DNA of 64,000 bases from Bordetella sp. H567. Its GTDB lineage: Bacteria > Pseudomonadota > Gammaproteobacteria > Burkholderiales > Burkholderiaceae_B. Below, piece after piece: positions 24,642 to 34,649 of the stretch; within the stretch, counting starts at the first letter, position 1; every line of letters begins with the position of its first letter. A program made the position numbers and the translations under genes. Under the pieces are notes generated by a model, which was given only the letters and a program-made list of their open reading frames with translations, was not told where the DNA came from and made no database searches. The DNA lies in contig NZ_CP012334.1 in assembly GCF_001704295.1 (NCBI RefSeq), positions 756,084 to 820,083 of the forward strand. The letters are read 5' to 3'.

Positions 24642-26873
24642 ATGAATACCGTTGCAGAGGGTTCCCGCGCGAAGCAGGCCGACGTCATCGGCCGCGAAAC
24701 GCCGCGCATCGACGGTCCGTTGAAGGTCAGCGGCAAGGCCTTGTATACCTCCGACTTTCATTTCCCCGGCATGCTCTACGCCGTTCCCGTATGCAGCACC
24801 ATCGCCAACGGGCGCATCGAGGCGCTGGATACGTCCGCGGCGCAAGCCATGCCCGGCGTGCGCCTGGTCCTGCACCAGGGAAACATCGGCAAGCTTTACC
24901 GCGTGCAAGGGGCCAAGGTGGACGAAGGACGTCCGCCTTTTCACGACGACGTCATTCGCTATTACGGCCAGTACGTCGCGGCGGTCGTCGCGGATACGTT
25001 CGAGCACGCCACGGCGGCCGCCGCGGCGGTCAAGGTTCGCTACAAGGAGGACAAGCCCTCCGTGGATACGCGGTTGTCGGCGGATACCCCGCCCAAGGTG
25101 GGCAGCGAACGCGGGCAGGCGCAGTCCGCCTTCGATGCCGCCGCGGTGAAGGTGGACCAGACCTACGTCACGCCGGTGGAAACCCACAATCCCATCGAGC
25201 TGCATGCCACCGTCGCGGTGTGGGACGGCGAAAGCTATACCCTGTACGAGACCTCGCAGGCCGTGGACAACCACAAGTCGGTCATGGTGCAGTCGCTGGG
25301 GACGACCCCCGACAAGGTCCGCGTGATCACGCACTATCTGGGGTCCGGCTTCGGCGGCAAGTTGTGGCCGTGGCCGCATTGCATGGTGGCGGCCGTCGCG
25401 GCGCGCCAGCTGGGCCAGCCGGTCAAGCTCGTGGTGACGCGGCAGATGATGTTCCAGAACGTCGGCCATCGACCCATCACGCAGCAGCGCATGCGGCTGG
25501 GCGCCACCGCGGACGGCAAGCTGGTGTCGCTGCAGCAGGACTATGTGACCCAGACCTCGATCCTTGACGATTACGAGGAAGACTGCGCGGAGGCCACGCC
25601 TCACATGTACAGCACGCCCAACCTGCGCGTGACGGCGGCGCTCTGCAGACGCCACATGGGCACGCCCACGGCCATGCGCGGACCGGGCGCCGTGCCGGGC
25701 CTGTTCGCGCTCGAATCGGCCATGGACGAACTGGCGCTGGCCCTGCATATGGATCCGGTGCAGCTGCGCCTGAAGAACGAGCCCGATCATGACGAAGGCA
25801 ACGGCCTGCCGTTCTCGTCGCGCCATCTCACCGAATCGATACAGCGGGGCGCCGAAAAATTCGGCTGGTCGCGCCGCACGCCCGGGATCGGCTCCATGCG
25901 GCGCGACGGCAAGATCCTGGGCTGGGGCATGGCCTGCTGCTCGTGGCTGGGGGCGCGGCAGCCCACCCATGCCCGGGTGGAGCTGCGCGCTGACGGCTCC
26001 GCGCACGTGGCCTGCGGCACGCAGGACATCGGCACGGGCACCTACACCATCATGGCGCAGCTGGTCGGCGCTGAAACCGGCATCCCGCTCGATCGCATCG
26101 AAGTGGCGCTGGGCGACACCAACCTGCCGCCAGGACCGGTTTCGGGCGGGTCCACGGTGACGTCATCGGTGATTCCCGCGGTATTGCAGGCCACGCGGGC
26201 AGCGGTGAAGTCCATGCTGCAAACAGCCTGCGAGGGCGACGCCACGGCGTTCGCCGGACGCAAGCCGGAGGATCTGGCCTTCTCGCACGGCCAGGTACAC
26301 CTGAAGGACCAGCCCGCGGAAAGCGGGAGGTCCTACACGCAAATCCTTGCCGGCGCCGACCTGCGCGCCGTCGCGGGAGAAGGCAGCGAGACGGCCGGCA
26401 ACTTCGGTGACGATCCGCTCAAGCGCAAATACTCCATCAATTCCTATGGCGTGCATTTCGCCGAGGTGGAATGGCAGCCGGAAATCGCGCGGCTGCGCGT
26501 CAGCCGCGTGGTGACCGTGATCGACGCGGGCCGCATCCTGAACCCGCGCGCCGCCCGCAACCAGATCGAGGGTGCCGTGGTGATGGGCGTGGGCATGGCC
26601 CTGTTCGAACACACGGCTTATGACCCGCGAACGGGCAAGCCGGTCAACAGCAACCTGGCCGACTATATCGTGGCTTCGAATGCCGACACGCCGGATATCG
26701 ACGTGACCTTCCTGGACTATCCGGACCCGGTGCTGAACGAGCTGGGCGCTCGCGGGGTAGGGGAGATCGGACTGGCCGGGACCGCGGCGGCAATCACCAA
26801 CGCGATCTATCACGCCACGGGCATCCGGGTGCGCGAGCTGCCCGCCATGATCGAGGACCTGATGCAGGCTTGA
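24642..26873 (+). CDS. paoC: Periplasmic aldehyde oxidoreductase, molybdenum-binding subunit
   Basis: 743 residues, xanthine-oxidase-family large subunit. GSGFGGKLWPWPH and AMRGPGAVPG line the cofactor site, ACGTQDIGTGTYTIMAQ is the molybdopterin-binding glutamine region, and RGVGEIGLAGTAAAITNAI near the C-terminus carries the catalytic glutamate. It lacks its own signal, as expected if the complex is exported by the Tat signal of PaoA. The chaperone gene paoD, normally next in E. coli, is not present in the window, so maturation must rely on a distant gene. Confidence 0.92.
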   Translation: MNTVAEGSRAKQADVIGRETPRIDGPLKVSGKALYTSDFHFPGMLYAVPVCSTIANGRIEALDTSAAQAMPGVRLVLHQGNIGKLYRVQGAKVDEGRPPFHDDVIRYYGQYVAAVVADTFEHATAAAAAVKVRYKEDKPSVDTRLSADTPPKVGSERGQAQSAFDAAAVKVDQTYVTPVETHNPIELHATVAVWDGESYTLYETSQAVDNHKSVMVQSLGTTPDKVRVITHYLGSGFGGKLWPWPHCMVAAVAARQLGQPVKLVVTRQMMFQNVGHRPITQQRMRLGATADGKLVSLQQDYVTQTSILDDYEEDCAEATPHMYSTPNLRVTAALCRRHMGTPTAMRGPGAVPGLFALESAMDELALALHMDPVQLRLKNEPDHDEGNGLPFSSRHLTESIQRGAEKFGWSRRTPGIGSMRRDGKILGWGMACCSWLGARQPTHARVELRADGSAHVACGTQDIGTGTYTIMAQLVGAETGIPLDRIEVALGDTNLPPGPVSGGSTVTSSVIPAVLQATRAAVKSMLQTACEGDATAFAGRKPEDLAFSHGQVHLKDQPAESGRSYTQILAGADLRAVAGEGSETAGNFGDDPLKRKYSINSYGVHFAEVEWQPEIARLRVSRVVTVIDAGRILNPRAARNQIEGAVVMGVGMALFEHTAYDPRTGKPVNSNLADYIVASNADTPDIDVTFLDYPDPVLNELGARGVGEIGLAGTAAAITNAIYHATGIRVRELPAMIEDLMQA

Positions 26874-26880
26874 AGGGAAT

Positions 26881-26940
26881 CCGCCGTGTGGCGATACACG
26901 GCGGCCCCCGGTAGTGTGCCGTCGCACGCCACCGGGGGCC
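26881..26940. terminator. Double hairpin between convergent paoC and aldo/keto reductase
   Basis: Two perfect inverted repeats follow each other: CCGCCGTGT/ACACGGCGG (26881-26904, six-base loop) and GGCCCCCGGT/ACCGGGGGCC (26903-26940, 18-base loop). Neither has a T-tract, but the placement between converging genes suggests a bidirectional transcript end. Confidence 0.6.
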
Positions 26941-26972
26941 GCGGTCCCGGATGCGCCGTTATCGCCGCGCGC

Positions 26973-27998
<1,026 letters not shown>

Positions 27999-28245
27999 GT
28001 ATAGCCCCTATGGAAAAGTCCACGTAACGTGCGCCTTGCCGGATGGCCCGGGCGCGCCGCGAAAGACGTTGATTCTCCGCCAACCACGCTTGCGGAAAAA
28101 CCCTGCTCGGCAGAAAACACTTGTACCCCCGGGTAAAGAATCTTCCTCCGTATAATGCGTAGCCGCGCGGCCCGGCGCCTGCCGCCGGCCCCGCCGTCTC
28201 CCGTTCGCCGTCCGGTGCGGCAATGTTGCCATTCCCAGCTGACCC

Positions 28246-29178
28246 TTGACCGAATCCATCGAAAGCCGCGTCTACGCCGAACTCGTCGCCGTCCTCGTGG
28301 CCGTCACTGACGGCCAGCCACGGGTGCTGACGACGGAGGACGCGCGTGCGCTGCCCGCCGGGCCTTTCCAGTCGGCCCATCGTTCCCTGCAGGCCGGACT
28401 GCGGGCCTGGGTGGAAGCGCGCACGCATCATCCGCTGGGCTACGTCGAACAGTTGTACACCTTCGCGGACAGCGACCGCGCGGACCAGGCCGATACCCGC
28501 ATCATTTCGATCAGCTATCTGGGCTTGACCCGCGAGCAGGCCCATACCGGCGCGGCGGGCGTGGGCTGGCAAAGCTGGTACCGCTATTTCCCCTGGGAAG
28601 ACCGGCGCGAGGGCGCCGCGTCCTTCGTGGCGTCGGTGATCGAGCCGCGCCTGCGGGCTTGGGCCGCGAGCGGGCCGGCGGCCCAGCGCGGTCGCCGCTA
28701 TGACCGCGTCGCGATTACCTTCGCGCTGGACGGCGCCGCCTGGAACGAGGACATGGTGCTGCAGCGCTACGAGCTGCTGTACGAAGCCGGATTGGTGCCG
28801 GAAGCCGGCCGCCGCCCGATCCGGCCGGCCCTGCCTGGCACGCCCATGATCCATGACCATCGGCGCATTCTCGCCACCGGTATCGCGCGCCTGCGCGCCA
28901 AGATCAAGTACCGCCCCGTGGTGTTCGAATTGATGCCCGAGGCGTTCACGCTTCTGCAATTGCAGCAGACCGTCGAGGCACTGGCCGGCCGCGGCCTGCA
29001 CAAGCAGAACTTCCGACGCCTGATCGAACAGCAGGAATTGGTGGAAGAAACCGGCGGCATGACCAGCGGCGCGGCCGGGCGGCCGGCCAAGCTGTTCCGC
29101 TTCCGGCGCGGCGTGATGCTGGAGCGCGCCATTTCAGGCAGCAAGCTGCCCTTGGCGCGCGAACCGCATCTGGTGTAA
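28246..29178 (+). CDS. nrtR: NrtR-type NUDIX-fold regulator of NAD metabolism
   Basis: 310 residues: an N-terminal NUDIX-like domain (VLVAVTDGQPRVLTTEDARALPAGPF... SISYLGLTRE) lacking a complete catalytic NUDIX box, and a C-terminal winged helix (PEAFTLLQLQQTVEALAGRGLHKQNFRRLIEQQELVEETGGMTSGAAGRPAKLFRF). That is the architecture of NrtR, the ADP-ribose-responsive repressor of NAD synthesis genes. The start is TTG 28246; no ATG is in range. A TATAAT lies at 28151-28156 upstream. The next gene is nadC, and paired palindromes lie on the nadC promoter, consistent with direct control. Confidence 0.85.
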   Translation: MTESIESRVYAELVAVLVAVTDGQPRVLTTEDARALPAGPFQSAHRSLQAGLRAWVEARTHHPLGYVEQLYTFADSDRADQADTRIISISYLGLTREQAHTGAAGVGWQSWYRYFPWEDRREGAASFVASVIEPRLRAWAASGPAAQRGRRYDRVAITFALDGAAWNEDMVLQRYELLYEAGLVPEAGRRPIRPALPGTPMIHDHRRILATGIARLRAKIKYRPVVFELMPEAFTLLQLQQTVEALAGRGLHKQNFRRLIEQQELVEETGGMTSGAAGRPAKLFRFRRGVMLERAISGSKLPLAREPHLV

Positions 29179-29275
29179 GGGGAGCGGAGCGTGCGCCGCT
29201 CCGCACGCGCAAGACACCACGCCCGCGGGGTACGCCGACGACCCAGGTTTTTCCGCATCGCCGCAAAAAAACCCG

Positions 29276-29305
29276 TTGACAGCGCATTATGCTCAGAAAT
29301 AGTAT
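29276..29305 (+). promoter_or_regulatory. nadC promoter
   Basis: TTGACA (29276-29281), 18-base spacer, TAGTAT (29300-29305). The predicted start of transcription is near 29312, about 30 bases before the ATG at 29343. The first NrtR-like operator covers the spacer and -10, so binding would block polymerase. Confidence 0.65.
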
Positions 29306-29307
29306 AA
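29287..29307. promoter_or_regulatory. Putative NrtR operator 1
   Basis: A 21-bp imperfect palindrome with arms TTATGCT and AGTATAA. It matches operator 2 (read on the other strand) at 15 or more of 21 positions, including an identical nine-base TTATGCTCA and AGTAT. It overlaps the nadC promoter. Confidence 0.65.
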
Positions 29308-29331
29308 GTCCATTCCTTTACTCCGCCGACT

Positions 29332-29352
29332 TAATACTCAAAATGAGCATAA
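29332..29352. promoter_or_regulatory. Putative NrtR operator 2
   Basis: A 21-bp palindrome with central TACTCAAAATGAG and outer TAA/CATAA. It is the reverse-oriented partner of operator 1, 45 bases downstream (about four helical turns), and spans the proposed nadC start codon. Confidence 0.62.
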
Positions 29353-30272
29353 GCATATTACCGCGCGAGCCCGCCGCGCATGCGGGTGGCCTGCAACGCA
29401 ACGTCGCGACCGCGCAGCCAGCCGCGCACGCGCCTTCCCCTTTGCCGGCCGTGATGCTGGAACCCTTGGTGCGCGCCGCGCTGCTGGAGGACCTGGGCCG
29501 CGCCGGCGACATCACCACGGATGCGATCGTCGACCCGGACACGCAGTCGCGCCTGCGCTTGGTGGCCCGCAAGGCGGGCGTGCTGGCGGGCCTGGACCTG
29601 GCGCGGATGGCATTCACACTGACCGACCCGCGTATCGAGGTCCTGCCCGGCATGCGCGACGGCACGCGCCTGCGACCGGGCGACGAGATCGCCGTCGTGG
29701 CCGGCCCGGCACGCGGCATTCTGACGGCGGAGCGAACGGCGTTGAACCTGCTGTGCCACCTGAGCGGCGTGGCCTCGGCCACGGCGGCCATCGCCGACGC
29801 GATTCGTCCTTATGGCACGCGCGTCACCTGCACGCGCAAGACCTTGCCCGGCATGCGGGCCTTGCAGAAGTACGCGGTTCGCGTCGGCGGCGGCAGCAAT
29901 CATCGCTTCGGCCTGGATGACGCCATGCTGATCAAGGACAACCACGTGGCCCTGGCCGGCGGGATCCGCCCGGCCGTGGAGCGGGCCCGCGCCGCCGCGG
30001 GCCATCTCGTCAAGATCGAACTGGAAGTCGATACGCTGGCCCAGCTGGAGGAGGCACTGCGACTGAACGTGGATGTCGTGCTGCTGGACAACATGTCGCT
30101 GGACGAATTGCGCCAGGCCGTGGCCATGGCCAAGGGCCGCGCGGTGACCGAGGCCTCGGGCGGCGTGACGCCGGACACCGCCCCCGCCATCGCCGCCACG
30201 GGCGTGGACCTGATCGCGATCGGCTGGATCACGCATAGTGTCCAGGTCCTGGATATCGGCCTGGATGCGTGA
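29343..30272 (+). CDS. nadC: Nicotinate-nucleotide pyrophosphorylase (quinolinate phosphoribosyltransferase)
   Basis: NadC converts quinolinate and PRPP to nicotinate mononucleotide, CO2 and PPi in de novo NAD synthesis. MLEPLVRAALLEDLGRAGDITTDAIV, TRKTLPGMRALQKYAVRVGGGSNHRFGLDDAMLIKDNH and VLLDNMSLDELRQAV are the family's N-terminal, active-site and C-terminal signatures. The start is uncertain. ATG 29289 lies upstream of the predicted transcription start; ATG 29343 gives 309 residues; ATG 29454, right at MLEP, gives 272. None has a clear ribosome site, so translation may be leader-poor. The Bug gene follows after 11 bases. Confidence 0.92.
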   Translation: MSISILPREPAAHAGGLQRNVATAQPAAHAPSPLPAVMLEPLVRAALLEDLGRAGDITTDAIVDPDTQSRLRLVARKAGVLAGLDLARMAFTLTDPRIEVLPGMRDGTRLRPGDEIAVVAGPARGILTAERTALNLLCHLSGVASATAAIADAIRPYGTRVTCTRKTLPGMRALQKYAVRVGGGSNHRFGLDDAMLIKDNHVALAGGIRPAVERARAAAGHLVKIELEVDTLAQLEEALRLNVDVVLLDNMSLDELRQAVAMAKGRAVTEASGGVTPDTAPAIAATGVDLIAIGWITHSVQVLDIGLDA

Positions 30273-30283
30273 CGGAGCCCAAC

Positions 30284-31354
30284 ATGGAAATCTTGCAGCG
30301 GCGCGAGCGGCGCCGCGCTGCCGCCGGCCGCCTGCGCGGCGCGATGCTGGTCGCTGCCGCCTTGCTGGCGGCCGTGGGCGCGATGCGCGCGGCGGACAGC
30401 CAGACCGGCGGACGGCACGCCGACAGCCCTGCCGCCTTGTCGCCTGAGGCCGGCGCGGGCGGCTATCCCTCACATCCCATCACCATCATCGTTACCTTCC
30501 CGCCGGGCGGCGGCACCGACCTGCTGGCCCGCCGCATAGGCGCGGCCCTGCAGCACGATTTGGGCCAGACGGTCATCGTGGAAAACCGGCCGGGCGCCAG
30601 CGGCAACATCGGCGCGCGCGACGTGGCGCAGGCCGCGCCGGACGGCTACACGCTGCTGATGGTGAACAGCTCTTACGCCATCAACCCCGGGGTGTACCGG
30701 GACTTGCCGTTTTCGCCCAAGCAGGATCTGAAGGGCGTGATCAACGTGGCGTTTGTTCCGTCCGTGCTGGCCGTGCCGGCGTCTTCGCCGTTTCATACCC
30801 TGGCGGAAGCGCTCGCGGCGGGGCAGGGCGGCAAGGCGCCTAGCTATGCGTCCTGCGGCAACGGTACGCCGCAACACCTGGCCGGCGAGATGCTGCGCAT
30901 CGCCAGCGGCCGCCCGCTGCAGCACGTGCCCTACAAGGGTTGCGGCCCCGCGCTGACGGACGTGCTCTCGGGCCAGGTAGGCATGGGGATAGTCACCGCC
31001 TCCAGCGCGGCGCCTTTCCTTGCCTCGGGCAAGCTGCGCGCGCTGGCCGTGACGTCGCCACGACGCACGGAACTGATGCCCTCCGTACCCACCGTCGCCG
31101 AACAGGGATTTCCGGGTTTTTCGCTGGACCAGTGGCATGGCCTGCTGGTGCCGGCGGCCACCCCGCCCGCCATCGTCGCGAAGCTGAACGCCGCGGTGGC
31201 TGCCGTCATGCATCGCGCGGACACCCGCCAGGCATTGCTGCAACTGGGCTACAGCCCGACGGCCAGCACGCCGGCGGAATTCCAGTCCCTGATCGACGCG
31301 GACATCGACCGCTTCGGCCAATTGACGGCGCGCATCGGCCTGCACGCCGACTGA
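30284..31354 (+). CDS. Bug/TctC-type periplasmic solute receptor, co-transcribed with nadC
   Basis: About 356 residues: N-terminal basic-hydrophobic export signal (about 1-38), then the Bug fold. YPSHPITIIVTFPPGGGTDLLARRI, VENRPGASGNIGARDVAQAAPDGYTLLMV and VPYKGCGPALTDVLSGQVGMGI are its ligand-loop motifs. Two cysteines (SCGNGTPQHLAGE, YKGCGPAL) sit in the two binding loops, where most Bug proteins have small residues, so a disulphide at the pocket is possible. The ATG 30284 has GGAG upstream. Bordetella Bug27 is known to bind nicotinate-like ligands. Coupling to nadC and NrtR suggests this one captures an NAD precursor such as quinolinate or nicotinate (inference). Confidence 0.85.
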   Translation: MEILQRRERRRAAAGRLRGAMLVAAALLAAVGAMRAADSQTGGRHADSPAALSPEAGAGGYPSHPITIIVTFPPGGGTDLLARRIGAALQHDLGQTVIVENRPGASGNIGARDVAQAAPDGYTLLMVNSSYAINPGVYRDLPFSPKQDLKGVINVAFVPSVLAVPASSPFHTLAEALAAGQGGKAPSYASCGNGTPQHLAGEMLRIASGRPLQHVPYKGCGPALTDVLSGQVGMGIVTASSAAPFLASGKLRALAVTSPRRTELMPSVPTVAEQGFPGFSLDQWHGLLVPAATPPAIVAKLNAAVAAVMHRADTRQALLQLGYSPTASTPAEFQSLIDADIDRFGQLTARIGLHAD

Positions 31355-31390
31355 GCGCGGCCGCTTATCGCGATCGCGCGGGCCCGGTCA

Positions 31391-32173
31391 TCACTCCATG
31401 CCGGGAACGATGGTGGAAAAGCCCGCGTCGACGTGGGTGATTTCCCCCGTCACGCCGGCGGCCAGGTCCGACAGCATGAACGCGGCGACGTTGCCGACAT
31501 CGTCGATGGACACATTGCGGCGCAGCGGCGCATTGCTTTCCACGAACTTCAGGATGGACGAGAAGTCCTTGATGCCGCTGGCGGCCAGGGTCTTGATGGG
31601 ACCGGCCGAAATGCCGTTGGCGCGGATGCCGAGGGGGCCCAGCGCCGTGGCCAGGTAGCGTACGCTGGCTTCCAGCGAGGCCTTGGCCAGGCCCATGGTG
31701 TTGTAGTTGGGAACGACGCGTTCCGCGCCCAGGTAGGTCAGCGTCAGGACCGAGCCGTTGCGGCCCTTCATGAGCGGCAGCGCCGCCTTGGCCATCGCCG
31801 GGAAGCTATAGGCCGATATGTCGTGCGCGACGCGGAAGCCTTCGCGGGACAGCCCTTCAAGGAAATCGCCGGCGATCGCTTCGCGTGGGGCGAAGCCGAT
31901 GGAATGGACCAGTCCGTCCATGCCGTCCCAGCGTTGGCCCAGCTGCGCGAAGGCGGCATCGATCTGCGCGTCGTCGGCGACGTCGCAGGGCAGCACGATA
32001 TCGCTGCCGAATTCCCCGGCGTATTCGGTGACCCTATCCTTGAAGCGGTCGCCGACGTAGGTAAAGGCCAGTTCCGCGCCTTCGCGGTGGCAGGCCCGCG
32101 CGATGCCATAGGCGATGGAGCGGTTGGACAGCACGCCCGTGACCAGTATGCGTTTGCCGGCAAGAAAACCCAT
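31391..32173 (-). CDS. fabI: Enoyl-ACP reductase (NADH), FabI
   Basis: 260 residues, the usual FabI length. It catalyses the last reduction of each fatty-acid elongation cycle. [27 protein letters not shown] is the FabI-type NADH-binding start. [23 protein letters not shown] contains the Tyr-x6-Lys active site, and [16 protein letters not shown] the substrate-binding loop. GAGGA precedes the ATG. It is convergent with the Bug gene. FabI is the triclosan/isoniazid-class target type; nothing unusual is seen. Confidence 0.96.
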   Translation of the reverse strand: MGFLAGKRILVTGVLSNRSIAYGIARACHREGAELAFTYVGDRFKDRVTEYAGEFGSDIVLPCDVADDAQIDAAFAQLGQRWDGMDGLVHSIGFAPREAIAGDFLEGLSREGFRVAHDISAYSFPAMAKAALPLMKGRNGSVLTLTYLGAERVVPNYNTMGLAKASLEASVRYLATALGPLGIRANGISAGPIKTLAASGIKDFSSILKFVESNAPLRRNVSIDDVGNVAAFMLSDLAAGVTGEITHVDAGFSTIVPGME

Positions 32174-32292
32174 TTGTCGAATCCTCGAGACTGAAACCGC
32201 TATTTTAGGTGAACGCCGCCCGCGGCGCCTTGGGGCGCATGGCCCTTGCTCAACGCCGCCGACGGTCGCGAGCCGGCGTCTTGCGTCACTCC

Positions 32293-32321
32293 AAAAAAAA
32301 GCGCCGGCGCGAGGGCCGGCG
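32293..32321 (-). terminator. Intrinsic terminator after mltD
   Basis: CGCCGGC/GCCGGCG stem (32302-32321) with a six-base loop, followed leftward by a T-tract (eight A on the plus strand, 32293-32300). It lies 44 bases past the mltD stop. Confidence 0.92.
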
Positions 32322-32364
32322 TTTCATTCGAGCCAGCGCGGCCGAGCCGCGCCGGCCAGCGTGC

Positions 32365-33789
32365 TCAGCCGCGCACGTTGGTGCCCGGCACGCGCAGGGT
32401 GCTGCCCACCTTCAAGGCATTGCCCTTCAGGTTGTTCAGCGCCCGCAAGGCATCGACCGTGGTGCTGTACTGCCGCGCCAGGGAAAACAGGGTATCGCCC
32501 TGCTTGACCTTGTGCTGGCGCACGTTCGGACGCGGCGCGTTCATCTTGGCCGAGGCGACGTGCGCGGTGGCCGAACGCACCGAACCGCGCTGGGCCGGCG
32601 CGGGGTCCGGGGCCGGGCCGGCCGCATCCAGCGAAGCGACCTGCACGCCGCCGCGCGCGGGCACCAGCAGATGCCGCGCCGTGGCGATGCGTTTTTCCCG
32701 CGCGGGAATATCGTTCAGGCCTTTCAGGGCCGCTTCCGTGATGCCGAAGCGGCGCGCGATCGACGCATACGTATCGCCACGCTGCGGCTGGTACACCTTC
32801 CAGCTGGAGAGTTCGCCCTTGTAGTTCTCCATGTTCGCGTTGAAGATGTCCACCCGGTCCGCGGGCAGGATCATGGAGGCATGCTCGCCGCGGATCACCG
32901 GGCGGTTGAACGAGGGGTTCAGCGCCTTGAATTCGTCCACCGGCATTTCCGCCAGCCGCGCGGCGACCTCGATGTCGATGTCGCGGTTCTTCTGTACGGT
33001 GGCGAAGTACGGCGTATTGTCCACGGGCGGCAGCACCACCGCGTACTTCGAGGGGTTCGCGATGATGTTCTTGATGGCCTGCAGCTTGGGCACGTAATTG
33101 CGCGTTTCGTCCGGCAGCTGCAGCGACAGGTAATCGGTGGGCAGGCCCGCCGCCTCGTTCTTCGCCATGGCGCGCTGTACCGCGCCTTCACCCCAGTTGT
33201 ACGAAGCCAGGGCCAGGTACCAGTCGCCCTGCATTTCGAACAGGTTTTCCAGGTAGTCCAGCGCGGCGTTCGTCGAGGCGATCGGATCGCGGCGTTCGTC
33301 GCGCCACCAGTCCTGCTTCAGGTTGTAGTGCTGGCCGGTAGCCGGCACGAACTGCCACAAGCCGGATGCCTGGGCTCGCGACAGTGCCTTCGGGTTGTAG
33401 GCGCTTTCCACGAAGGGCAGCAGGGCCAGTTCGGTGGGCATGCCGCGCTGGTTGATTTCGTCGGTGATGAAGTAAAGATACTTGCCCGCGCGTTCAGCCA
33501 TGCGCTGCATCGCCTCGGGATGCGAGGCGTAGTAGTCGGTCCATTGATCGACCAGCGGGTTGTGCAGATTGGGGATGGCGAAACCGCGGCGGATGCGGTC
33601 CCAGACGTCGCGCGAGGGATGGGTCAGGTCGATGGTGCGTGACGTGACCGTGGCGACGTAGCGGGTCGGATATCCGGGTTGCTGGGTGTCGAGATCGGTG
33701 GCTTGGAGGGGAGTCTCTTTGTGCGTCGTTCCCGCGCATCCGGCCAAGACGGCCAGTAGCACGGGAAGGATGAGCCGGAACAATTTCAT
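32365..33789 (-). CDS. mltD: Membrane-bound lytic murein transglycosylase D with LysM repeats
   Basis: 474 residues. A lipoprotein signal ending LAVLAGC places the protein in the outer membrane. The SLT domain (about 105-240) has the catalytic Glu in ELALLPFVESAYNPKALSRAQASGLWQFVPATG, followed by SYNWGEGAVQRA. Two LysM domains are visible: WKVYQPQRGDTYASIARRFGITEAALKGLN and HKVKQGDTLFSLARQYSTTVDALRALNNL. It cleaves peptidoglycan glycan strands with 1,6-anhydro ends during wall remodelling. It is co-directional with gloB, 7 bases downstream of it, as in many Proteobacteria. Confidence 0.94.
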   Translation of the reverse strand: MKLFRLILPVLLAVLAGCAGTTHKETPLQATDLDTQQPGYPTRYVATVTSRTIDLTHPSRDVWDRIRRGFAIPNLHNPLVDQWTDYYASHPEAMQRMAERAGKYLYFITDEINQRGMPTELALLPFVESAYNPKALSRAQASGLWQFVPATGQHYNLKQDWWRDERRDPIASTNAALDYLENLFEMQGDWYLALASYNWGEGAVQRAMAKNEAAGLPTDYLSLQLPDETRNYVPKLQAIKNIIANPSKYAVVLPPVDNTPYFATVQKNRDIDIEVAARLAEMPVDEFKALNPSFNRPVIRGEHASMILPADRVDIFNANMENYKGELSSWKVYQPQRGDTYASIARRFGITEAALKGLNDIPAREKRIATARHLLVPARGGVQVASLDAAGPAPDPAPAQRGSVRSATAHVASAKMNAPRPNVRQHKVKQGDTLFSLARQYSTTVDALRALNNLKGNALKVGSTLRVPGTNVRG

Positions 33790-33796
33790 CGATGGG

Positions 33797-34633
33797 TCAC
33801 TTGAAGTTGTTTTTCCATTCGCGAAGTACGGCGAATACTTCGACGGGCGAGTTTAGCGAACGCCCCGCTTGGGCCGCGGCAGCTCGGGTAATTTCAACTT
33901 GCCGGGTGCGCAAGAATGGATTGGTGTCCCGCTCCAGCCCGATGGACGAGGGAAGCGTGGGACGGCCTTGCTCGCGCAGTTGCTGGGCCCGCTGGTACCA
34001 CTGTTGCAGGGTGCGGTTGGCCGGATCGACGGCCTGTGCCCATCGCAAGTTGGCAAGAGTGTACTCGTGTGCGCAGCAAACTTGTGTTTCAGCCGGTAAT
34101 GTTACGAATTTACCCAGGGAATCCGCCATTTGGGCGGGCGTCCCCTCGAAAAGCCGTCCGCAACCCCCTGCAAACAGGGTATCCCCGCAGAAAAGCACCG
34201 GTTCCACCCCCGAGATACGGCCGAAATAGGCAATATGGCCCGCCGTATGGCCAGGGACGTCCAGGACATCCATCGACAGGTCCAGTTCCGGGATCCGGAC
34301 ATGGTCGCCTTCATTCAACGCAATATCGCAGCGGGGCAGGGACTCATGCGCCGGGCCGTATACGACCGCCCCCGTCGAGAGCGACAATTCCAGCACGCCG
34401 CCGACATGGTCCTGGTGGTGGTGCGTGAGTAGAATGGCGCGCAATTGCAGGCCATGCTCGCGCAGGGCGCGCAGCACGGGCTCGGCCTGGCCGGGGTCGA
34501 CCACGGCCGCCAGCCCTTGCTGGCGCGCCAGCCAGATGTAGTTATCGGAGAATGCCGGCAACGGCACCAGTGAAGCAAACGAGGAAGGTCCGGGCACATC
34601 GACGTCTGCGGGGGCGGAGCTGGCTTGCATCAT
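33797..34633 (-). CDS. gloB: Hydroxyacylglutathione hydrolase (glyoxalase II)
   Basis: About 278 residues, beta-lactamase fold. THHHQDHVGG is the binuclear metal motif, followed by VPGHTAGHIAYF, FCGDTLFAGGCGRLFEGT and CCAHEYTLANLRWA. The C-terminal NPFLRTRQVEI matches the glutathione-binding tail. It hydrolyses S-lactoylglutathione to lactate and glutathione in methylglyoxal detoxification. ATG 34633 is preferred; a TTG at 34636 and an ATG at 34630 are equally in frame. It is divergent from the methyltransferase gene with only 16 bases between. Confidence 0.94.
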   Translation of the reverse strand: MMQASSAPADVDVPGPSSFASLVPLPAFSDNYIWLARQQGLAAVVDPGQAEPVLRALREHGLQLRAILLTHHHQDHVGGVLELSLSTGAVVYGPAHESLPRCDIALNEGDHVRIPELDLSMDVLDVPGHTAGHIAYFGRISGVEPVLFCGDTLFAGGCGRLFEGTPAQMADSLGKFVTLPAETQVCCAHEYTLANLRWAQAVDPANRTLQQWYQRAQQLREQGRPTLPSSIGLERDTNPFLRTRQVEITRAAAAQAGRSLNSPVEVFAVLREWKNNFK

Positions 34634-34649
34634 CAAAGGAACCCATAGC

